From contig CM065650.1 in assembly GCA_033220425.1 (NCBI GenBank), positions 2,728,001 through 2,792,000 on the forward strand: a stretch of DNA of 64,000 nucleotides. The letters are read 5' to 3'. The stretch comes from Lepraria neglecta. Its lineage: Eukaryota; Ascomycota; Lecanoromycetes; Lecanorales; Stereocaulaceae. The notes under the pieces are model-generated. The model did no database searches and had not been told where the DNA came from. It worked only from the letters and a program-made list of their open reading frames with translations. The position numbers and the translations under genes are program-made. Below are positions 56,450 to 64,000 of the stretch, one piece after another. Positions within the stretch are counted from its first letter, which is position 1; every line of letters starts with the position of its first letter.

Positions 56450-58030
56450 TCACCAGTGACACAATCCTCCCTCACTGTCATCCATCCTCCACACTCCTGC
56501 CAATCCCACAATCTCCAGCTCCCCATCTGCATGCTCACCCATCTTCCCCAGCGCAAAACCCTTGGGCTCCCCCGCAAGTTCCGGAGGGCCGTTACTAAGT
56601 ATCCGTCTTGCCCACGCATCAATAGCCGGTTCGCCTGTCTCATCTCTTGCTTGTTTCAGGAAAGGAATGAGTGCTGTACCTCCGGTACCGCGCAGCTTTT
56701 TGGCTTCAGCACGAGGATTGTCAGTCCTTTGAGTTTTGTGAGTGGAGGCGGAGGCAATGTTGAGAGGCTCGGGCTGGTTGTTGGGTGCGGAGCGAGGCGA
56801 GAAGGAGCGGGCATGGGAACGGGATTCGCGGGATTTGACGATGATGTAGCGGGAGACCAATCGAATGTGTTTATCGCGTAACGAGCGGAGCATGAACAAG
56901 CATGCGTCGAAAGCAACGCTGAGTGTATGGTTGAATCGGTGTGACTCAACGTAGTCGCGGATGTTGGCGACAGAGGAAACGTCCTGGAGGAAGCGCCGAT
57001 GCGGCCCCGGCATATAGGAACGCATTTCGTGGATGAAGCCATGGTTAGATGGTCGAGGGGTTGGGCTTTCAGCTTCGCTATCCGTAGAGCTGTCCGAGGG
57101 TTTCTGAGAGCCTGTAGGGCGGTGCTCGATACCCAGGACTATGTCGAAGAACTGGATTAGGGAGGATTGAGCGTTGCTACCACCACCGTATTGAACGTGG
57201 GGGTCATCATTGCCAGCGCCTGTATCGAATTGGACGCCATTAGGCAATCCAGCATCTGCCATATTCTTGCTGCCAGCCAAGAAGGGCCTGATACGGTGGT
57301 AGAAGACGTGAGGATCGCAGTTCTCATACATTCTCTCGAGCAATGTGCCTAATTCGTCTAGTGTTTCGGCGAGTTCTTGAAGACATACAGTCACTGCCAG
57401 GCTGTCATTGCTTCGAGCGGCGGTGATGGCATCGAGCATGAGGGGAACTGTTGAGCCACCACGAGCTTCGATGACCACTGATACCAGATAGAACCATGAC
57501 TCGTCGAGTGAGCCTGTGAATGTGGCAAGCGTGGAGAGGTTCTCGAGGCTGTCTATATCCTCCTCAGGGAAGATGGGCTTCCAGTTCCAAAGGCATACGC
57601 CGGCGTATGTTGCGACGGTGGGTAGTTCGAGGTAATTGCATACTTGTATGAATGGTATAGAGATCGATTGTGGAACTTTCTGTCATGCAAGTCAGCCAAA
57701 GCACTTATCTCCATTCCTCCAGGACCTTGACAGACGTACTTCTTCTGGTCTATCTCCACCCCATATGTAGGCATGTGTCATGAAAGAGAGTAGCACATAT
57801 GCTCTCCGCCATTCTGCCGGGAACCGTAACCTCGAAGCTGTGACGATTGGAAGGTTCTCAATGGTTTGCCTCAACCGTCTGCTCAGAAGCAGAGCCTGTA
57901 AATTCGATACAACTTGTTCCCACCTCTTATAGTAAGGATCGCGTAGAGACTCGAGTGGCGGGTCAACCGGCAGGAAGCCGTTTTTCCTTGAGACGCCGTA
58001 GTCGTCTGGGCGAGGGATGGGTGGTAGCAT
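56450..58030 (-). CDS. BNA2: Indoleamine 2,3-dioxygenase (tryptophan/kynurenine pathway)
   Basis: Heme dioxygenase that opens the indole ring of tryptophan to N-formylkynurenine, the first step towards de novo NAD. Exons 58030-57740 and 57679-56450 give 506 aa; intron 60 nt. Signature stretches: MLPPIPRPDDYGVSRKNGF, RAYVLLSFMTHAYIWGG, LELPTVATYAGVCLWNWKPI, FYHRIRPFLAGSKNM, HEMRSYMPGPHRRFL, and RGTGGTALIPFLKQARDET near the end. The proximal heme His is expected in LRDKHIRLVSRYI. Fungi often have several IDO paralogues and some are slow enzymes, so BNA2 is the closest role by family but paralogue status is open. The C-terminal 60 residues after GGTALIPFLK are longer than in many IDOs. Confidence 0.93.
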
Positions 58031-59118
58031 TGTCTGATAGCCTGCTCAGGGCCTCGGACCAATTGTTGCTTGCCTCAGGCCAAGTGACAAGGTTCCGCTT
58101 CAGAATCAACGGTTGCTCGAAGGCGGTAACCTGTGGTTATGGAAGTTTCGACCGTGGTGGTATAGTTTTATGTGATATTGTTGTTGGTCTCGTATTCTGT
58201 TCTGTGGTGGCGGCTGCTGTCAAAGGTAATTTGACATCTGCAAGCTGGACTTAGTGGTATAGTACATAAGGTAACATGAGATCATAAGAGATGGATGCGC
58301 CGGATGTGATGAATAAAAATGAAAGTCTATGACATATGTTATTCAGCATGAACGGTTATATGATGAAGCTCTGGAAAAACTGAAGGCACACGACCCCTCA
58401 GACCCTCAAAAAGAGGCTCAAGAGCCCAGACGCCCAGAGAATGGCTCGAAGTTAGAGACCCTTTGTTGCTTGGCTATCCATCTGTCAGGAGGCTGACGGT
58501 ATCCCATGATCTGGTTTGAGAGGATTATGGTAATATCCGCAAAGCCCCGACTTCGGCCAAGGTTGCCTAAAGACATCTCCGGCGGAGAAAGGGACTCGTG
58601 GGAGGGGAAGGTCATCAAAGAACCGCGTTTAACTCCATGTCTCTATTGTCTTTAGCCCGGCTAATGGCCCCTGGGGGTCATTGTGTCAAAGGCATGATCG
58701 ATCTGGAGAGCATGTCGTTGAAATAACGCTGATGCATGCAAAAGGGTTGGTTATCAGACGCCTTCTCGGTGCTGGTGGGGCCGCTTGGTTGCCAGCCTTG
58801 CTAGGCGAAAATTTCCTTCTTGCCCCCACCATCAGGTTTCGATGACGCGTTTGATTACTATGCACAGTTCAGATGAAATAAAACATGGATTTTTGAAAAT
58901 CCTATTCAATCGTTATTGGCTAGCTGTATAGTTTACTAATCGCATGTTACTGCCTCAAAAGATCCGCATGCTCCCCGAAAAAAGCTGTAAATAATGTACA
59001 TAGAAATCGGCCAAATGCTCAATCTGAAGGCAAACAGCATGCCTCAAGGACTCCACCACTCCATGCAATGCGGGGTAGTCATCACGTCGTAATCAGGCCT
59101 CAAACTACCATTCTCCTC
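58031..59118. other. 1.1-kb intergenic region, no gene seen
   Basis: IDO promoter and NFS1 3' side. The 135-codon plus-strand frame at 57847-58254 begins antisense to the IDO exon and has no motif. No other element was recognised. Confidence 0.4.
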
Positions 59119-60725
59119 CTAGTGCTGGCTCCACTCAATACTGTCCAATGCAATGCCCTCTTGCACAAGCTCCCACAATGGGCTGAGCTCCCTCAAGAAT
59201 GTGACCCTCTCCGTCACCGCCTTGAGAACGTAGTCGATCTCGCTCTCCGTAGTGAATCTGCCAATCCCAAATCGGATACTGCTGTGAGCGCTCTCGTCGC
59301 TGTTTCCGAGGGCTCGAAGGACGTAGCTGGGCTCTAGTGATGCTGATGTACAAGCACTTCCCGATGACAGTGCAATATCTTTCAGTGCCATCAATAGAGA
59401 TTCGCCTTCGACGTAGGCGAACGAGACGTTGACGCAGCCGGGATAGAAGCGCTCAGGATCGCCGTTCTGGGAAGTGTGCTCGAGTGACAGCAGCCCTTTG
59501 AGAAGACGGTCAGAGAGCTTCTGAATTCGTTTGGAGTCATACTAGTAGAGAGCGTTAGTGGCGTTCACAGATTGAAACCAGACAACGTAAAGCTTACAGG
59601 CATCTCCTCCTTTGCTATCCGACAGGCTTCTCCAAATCCAACGACCAGAGGCGGTGCAAGGGTTCCACTTCTCAGACCACGCTCCTGGCCTCCTCCGCTA
59701 ATAATAGGATCAATTCTGACTCTAGGACGTCGTCGTACGTAGCAGGCACCGATACCCTTTGGTCCGTAGATCTTGTGCGCTGAAATTGACATGAGATCCA
59801 CGTTCCAGGCATCGACATTGATCGGGATCTTCCCAACGGCCTGTGCTCCATCGGTGTGAAAGAATGTTTTCTTTGCTCTACAGAGCTTTCCTATCTCCTC
59901 CATGGGTTGTATGACGCCAATCTCATTGTTCACCGTCATTATACTGACAAGCGCAGTGTCTTTTCGGATAGCAGCCTCCAACTCCTTCAGGTCAATCAAC
60001 CCATTCTGCTGTACGGGTAGATATGTGACTTCAAACCCCTCCTCTTGCATATGCCGACAACTATCGAGCACACACTTGTGTTCTGTCTGGGTAGTGATAA
60101 TGTGCTTCTTCTTTCCGCTCCGCCCGAAAAACCTGGCCACACCTTTGATGCTCATGTTATTACTCTCCGTTGCGCCGCTTGTGAAGATGATCTCCTTGGG
60201 GTCGGCGCCGATAAGATTAGCAACATGCTCGCGGGCTTGCTCTGTAGCCTTCTCAGTCTCCCATCCATAAGCATGTGTTCGCGAGTGAGGGTTTCCGTAG
60301 AGGCCGGTGAAGAAAGGGAGCATAGCGTCAAGTACACGAGGGTCGGTAGGAGTAGTAGCTTGCATGTCAAGATAGATGGGGCGCGTTCCTTCGTCCATGA
60401 CAGTAGCCTGCTTGAGGATACCAGCTGCTGGGCTCATCATGACATCCGCTGACATCTCTGTTCCAGGCATCTTCACCTTCTCTGGCAACTTTCCAGTCTG
60501 AGCTGTGAACGCATGCTGATCGGCTTTAATGGCTGTCTCGACATTCACTTGCGCCTTATCTGGCTTTGACTCTGAGACGTAGGTCCGGTGAGCTGCTCTG
60601 TTTGCAGTAGAGGTCGCAGGTGTTCTGAAGTGAGAGGAACCTCTGACCAAGGCATTTGAGGAATAGAAGCGCCTCGATGAGAGTCGTGAGACTTGTCTCA
60701 TCGCTGCAGTTGTTGAACTCGCCAT
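59119..60725 (-). CDS. NFS1: Mitochondrial cysteine desulfurase Nfs1
   Basis: PLP enzyme that takes sulfur from cysteine for Fe-S cluster assembly on Isu scaffolds and for tRNA thiolation. Exons 60725-59598 and 59541-59119 give 516 aa. The first ~50 residues are an Arg/Ser-rich mitochondrial presequence ([18 protein letters not shown]). Core motifs: [81 protein letters not shown] with the PLP lysine, [12 protein letters not shown], and the persulfide loop [17 protein letters not shown] with the catalytic Cys. The start was chosen at the ATG giving the presequence; a longer in-frame extension upstream lacks conservation features. Divergent from the BAR-SH3 gene. Confidence 0.95.
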
Positions 60726-61545
60726 ATTGAAGTTCGTAATAGGCTCAGAATGCTTGTCGAGAGTGGAAAATAGAAATGGAGATTGGAGAAAACAAACCGC
60801 CTTCAGCCCTACGCTCAAGCTAGCCAATAAGAGACAAGTGCGATCGCCCTCCGAGGCACAGAATCCTTCGAGAACTTTTCCGTCTTGAGTAATATGACTA
60901 ATGAGATAGGTTCTTGCAATATGAGACTGTGGATCACAAAGGTGTGCACAGGGAGTAACGAGACACGTCAATCAACCGTGTGCACTCACCCGCCACCAAG
61001 AGACACCTTTCACCCATTCATATGGGCAGTGAACTTGCGGAACAGACATTCGGAACAAATTACTTACCCAACTCTCAGGTCACGGCGATTTTTCCCAAAG
61101 AGAAGCACATAGCTGTACGGAATGTCTGCAGCCTTGCTTATCACACATCTGTTTAATGCAAACATATGCGGCTAACGCTTTAGCGAGCGGCTAACTAGAT
61201 GCCGGAATTCCGTCAGCCAAGCATGCCCGGGTTCTTCAACATCCCAGAACTGTATCACAAGAGCTCTTCCTCCCTCGAGCATGACTGCCTGGACCGGCTT
61301 CTGCAAGCAGTAAAGCCTCGCCACTCCTCAAGCCGGTACCGGCCAATCCGCCCACGCATACGCAGTGCTGCGGCACAAAGCCAAGATATCGTCTATACAT
61401 CATCGTGCATACTGGCGTCGACACTGCACTCTCGTACCTCCTTGAGACCACTCAACCTACCTACGAGAGACACCATACCGGACACAGTTTATCAGGAGGT
61501 CCTAAAGGCACCTGTGTGTCCCTAGCTCTATTTTCGATCGGTATC
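60726..61545. promoter_or_regulatory. Divergent promoter region of NFS1 and the BAR-SH3 gene
   Basis: An 820-bp region between two divergent start codons. No gene is supported inside it; the 71-108 codon frames at 61199-61525 on the two strands overlap each other and lack motifs. Confidence 0.45.
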
Positions 61546-63223
61546 ATGAGTCTCAAGGGTTTCCAGAAGGCAGCCGTTCGCGTAAGCATTGGGCATCGGA
61601 ATCCCTGCAACGAGGGCATTGGGCTCGCAAATCTGACTCGATCCTACCACATAGGCTCCACAAACTCTCAAGCAAAGATTCAACATTGTACGTGGATTGT
61701 CTAGGCTCTGTCTAATCTTTACGCTTCGTTTGGGCTTACTCTTGGTTACCTAGGGCGAGCATACTAAAGATGCTGTGTACATCGATGCAGAGAGGCGCTT
61801 CAACGAGCTCGAGAAGGCATGTCACCTCTTCTCAATGACCGCGGTGCTGCGATTAACACCTGTCTGTGGATATAGGAAACGAAGAAGTTACACGATGAAT
61901 CGAAGAAGTGAGTGCACAAACCTCGACGCAGAGACCGGGCACAAGCTGATAGACACAGGTATTTCGATGCCATTAATGGTCAGCAATCCGGCCGATTTGA
62001 TGGCAAATAACAAACGTGAACTAATTCACCAAAAGGAATGCTGAGTTCTCAGATCGAGTTCTCAAAAGCCATCGAGGAGATCTACAAACCAATATCAGGT
62101 CGTGTCTCCGATCCGGATTCTATAATACCGGAAGGGAATCCTGAGGGCATCCAGGCGTGCGAGGAGTATCAGAACATCGTCCGGGAATTGCAAGCGACTC
62201 TGGCACCAGAATTGGAAATGATACAAGTAAGAGTCATCGGGCCGGCGGACGAACTTCTCAATATCATCAAAGTCGCACAGAAAACCACCCAGAAACGGCA
62301 ACACAAGCAGCTGGACTATGACAGGCACCGAGCGAGTCTCAAGAAAATACAAGACAAAAAGGAGAAGTCGCTAAAGGATGAGAAAGCATTATACAAGGCC
62401 GAGAACGATGTCGAACAAGCCACTCAGGAATTCAACTACTTCAACGACCTTCTGAAGGATGAGCTACCGAAGCTGTTCACCCTCGAGCGAGAATTTATAC
62501 GCCCGCTTTTCCAATCCTTCTACTACATGCAACTCAACGTATTCTATACGCTCCATGAAAGGATGCAAAGTATCGACATCGGCTACTTCAATCTGACCCT
62601 CGACATTGAACAGGCCTTCGAGGAAAAGCGTGGCGACATCCGAGAACAAGCCGAAGCTCTATCAATTTGCAGATTCAAGACTACCAGGCAAAAGAAAGTT
62701 GGACCGCCAAAATACGGCCCTGGAAGTAGAATGGCTTTGGATGGTCCGGGAAGCAGATTAGCTATTGAGGGACGGAAGTCGTCGGACACTCCAACGCGGA
62801 GATCAACCCAAGACTTCGCTGAAAATCCACCGCCATACTCGTCATCAAGCATGAACGGAAATTCGTCTGTGGCACGCGCAAACAGCACAGGCAGCGCTTG
62901 GGGAGCTGCGGCTAAAGCGAAGGGAGCAGCTCCTCCACCACCGAAGCCGAAACCTTCACGATTAAGCGGAGCGCCGACTGCTGCTGAAAGAGCTGAAGCT
63001 CTGTATGACTACGAGGCACAAGCCGCAGGTGACCTGAGCTTTACGACTGGGGATGTAATAGAGATTGTGGAGAAAGGAGCTACCGAGAATGAGTGGTGGA
63101 CTGGGCGTGTTAACGGCAGACAGGGACAATTTCCAGGTAAGACTTATCTGGTCTATAGCCTGCCTTCTGGGCGATTGAGAGAGATGCTAATATGAAATAG
63201 GCAATTATGTTCGCATGTTATAA
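61546..63223 (+). CDS. RVS167: BAR-SH3 amphiphysin (Rvs167/Hob1-like)
   Basis: Membrane-curving protein at endocytic sites that binds actin regulators through its SH3 domain. Seven exons: 61546-61581, 61655-61687, 61754-61816, 61876-61907, 61959-61978, 62036-63136 and 63201-63223 (435 aa). The BAR domain (1-~235) shows MSLKGFQKAAVRAPQTLKQR, DAVYIDAERRFNELEKETKK, IEFSKAIEEIYKPISGRVSD and a long charged coiled coil (LYKAENDVEQATQEFNYFND). A Pro/Ser/Gly linker follows, then the SH3 domain (AEALYDYEAQAAGDLSFTTG, EWWTGRVNGRQGQFPGNYV) ending at ML. The SH3 end needs the last intron; reading through gives a wrong tail. Intron 3 (61817-61875) starts with GC instead of GT (GCATGT). Confidence 0.93.
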
Positions 63224-63822
63224 TACTCCGGGCTAGTGAGAAAGGCCTCAGTGCTGGGTATTCATTGGCTAGTTCGTTGCGCTTTACTCACTGTCTTATC
63301 CAGCATTAGTATACATGGCAGTAACAAATAGTTGAATTAGCCTGCCATAGCAAGTTATCAACGTCCAAAGCTGCCTTACCAAAAGCCACAGTGGCGGAGG
63401 GGCACCACAAGGCTCGCCAGGCTTAAGTTCGGTAGTGTGGGATTTTAGATAGGCCGAGGTACGAGGGGTACAAATCGCGGTCTCCTGCACCCCGGACGAT
63501 CTGCCATCACTGCCGAACTTCATCACTGCTTTGTTCCTCTACCTCACACATCTCAGTAATCCACTTCTTTCAGTGTTCCGTTTCGAGCATAGACTAAACA
63601 GAATCTGTCTTGTCACAAACTATTTCATAAAGTCTAGAACACTGTAAAGACATCCCACTGAATGCTTAAAGAGCACGCTCTTCTCCGCCACCCGCACACG
63701 TGCATGAGCTCCTACCCTTTCTCGACAGCTCATCCGAGTCTAGCAAACTTGTCACAGTAGACAACTCGTTTCTTCGTCTCAGATCTACCCAGCAAACCGA
63801 GCCAGGCACTACACCAATCGCC
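63224..63822. other. Intergenic region
   Basis: BAR-SH3 3' UTR and promoter of the next gene. No gene, tRNA or rRNA recognised. Confidence 0.4.
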
Positions 63823-64000
63823 ATGGCTCCATCCAATTTCTCCTCCGCCTCGTCGTCTGAGTTCTCTAACTACTCCTCCTCCTCCGCCCCCCTCCCGTCC
63901 CCCTCCTCGAGCCAACCTGGACAATACTTTCCTTCGCAGCCAAATCTACACAACCGACACCGTACCTCAACCTCGATACCACAAAGTCAAGCCCCAACCT
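63823..64000 (+). CDS. Start of a Ser/Pro-rich protein (cut by window end)
   Basis: ATG at 63823 in a good context (CGCCATGGC) after a C-rich leader opens a frame to the window edge: MAPSNFSSASSSEFSNYSSS, then Pro/Ser/Gln-rich sequence including GQYFPSQPNLHNRH. At least 59 residues. The composition is a disordered N-terminus such as seen in many fungal transcription factors or kinases; no family can be named. A minus-strand frame over the same bases is a mirror of the Ser codons. Confidence 0.55.
   Translation, partial: MAPSNFSSASSSEFSNYSSSSAPLPSPSSSQPGQYFPSQPNLHNRHRTSTSIPQSQAPT

Noticed and set aside
1-64000. CRISPR arrays, operons, ribosome binding sites, phage or bacterial islands
   Set aside because: None seen; gene structure is eukaryotic throughout.

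Overview
The window is nuclear DNA from a filamentous ascomycete (Pezizomycotina). Coding genes carry many short (45-75 nt) GT-AG introns with CTNAY-like branch sites. There is a trifunctional trpC-type tryptophan gene, a decayed NACHT-ankyrin (NLR-like) gene, pogo/Fot1-like and Tc1-like DNA transposons with C-to-T/G-to-A stop codons resembling RIP (repeat-induced point mutation), and a fungal Mediator kinase and MICOS subunit. I cannot fix the class from sequence alone; Dothideomycetes or Leotiomycetes would fit.

Left third (1-21 kb): VPS23 (ESCRT-I) is intact. It is followed by a broken 'modin-like' membrane-anchored gene, a repeat-rich gene-free stretch, a tRNA-Tyr gene with an unusual extra insertion, an intact NCS1 uracil/uridine/allantoin-type permease, a decayed SNF2-family helicase gene and a large NLR-like gene. 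The 5' half of the NLR gene (N-terminal STAND region and NACHT) is riddled with frameshifts and stops, while its 3' half (C2H2, ankyrin, C-terminal membrane region) stays open. This part behaves like an accessory region losing self-recognition and chromatin-type genes.

Middle (21-38 kb): a conserved housekeeping block on the minus strand, URB2 (60S ribosome biogenesis) and NUP188 (inner-ring nucleoporin), with the small MIC10 gene between them on the plus strand and divergent from URB2. Two inactivated DNA transposons follow. One lies 131 bp upstream of the NUP188 start. The other fills the divergent promoter between a retropepsin-like gene and TRPC. Thus 33.9-38.0 kb is a transposon-rich patch containing one uncharacterised aspartyl-protease-like gene.

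Right part (38-64 kb): dense, mostly single-copy genes: TRPC (tryptophan synthesis), a BRCT/WGR-like protein, an Old Yellow Enzyme, ARP2 (actin nucleation), an Asp/Glu/hydantoin racemase, a conserved-looking small unknown, an aldo/keto reductase, a 41-aa small ORF, an EamA-type transporter, the Mediator kinase SSN3/CDK8, indoleamine 2,3-dioxygenase, mitochondrial NFS1 cysteine desulfurase, a BAR-SH3 amphiphysin (RVS167/HOB1-like) and the start of a Ser-rich gene cut by the window edge. ARP2 and the BAR-SH3 protein both act in actin-dependent endocytosis, and VPS23 acts later in the endosomal route; TRPC and the IDO-type dioxygenase make and break tryptophan. These look like chance neighbours, not a cluster.

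The most unusual signal is the tRNA-Tyr gene. Besides a canonical 13-nt intron after nucleotide 37, it carries a 51-nt GT...AG insertion between nucleotides 31 and 32 that resembles a spliceosomal intron inside a Pol III gene.
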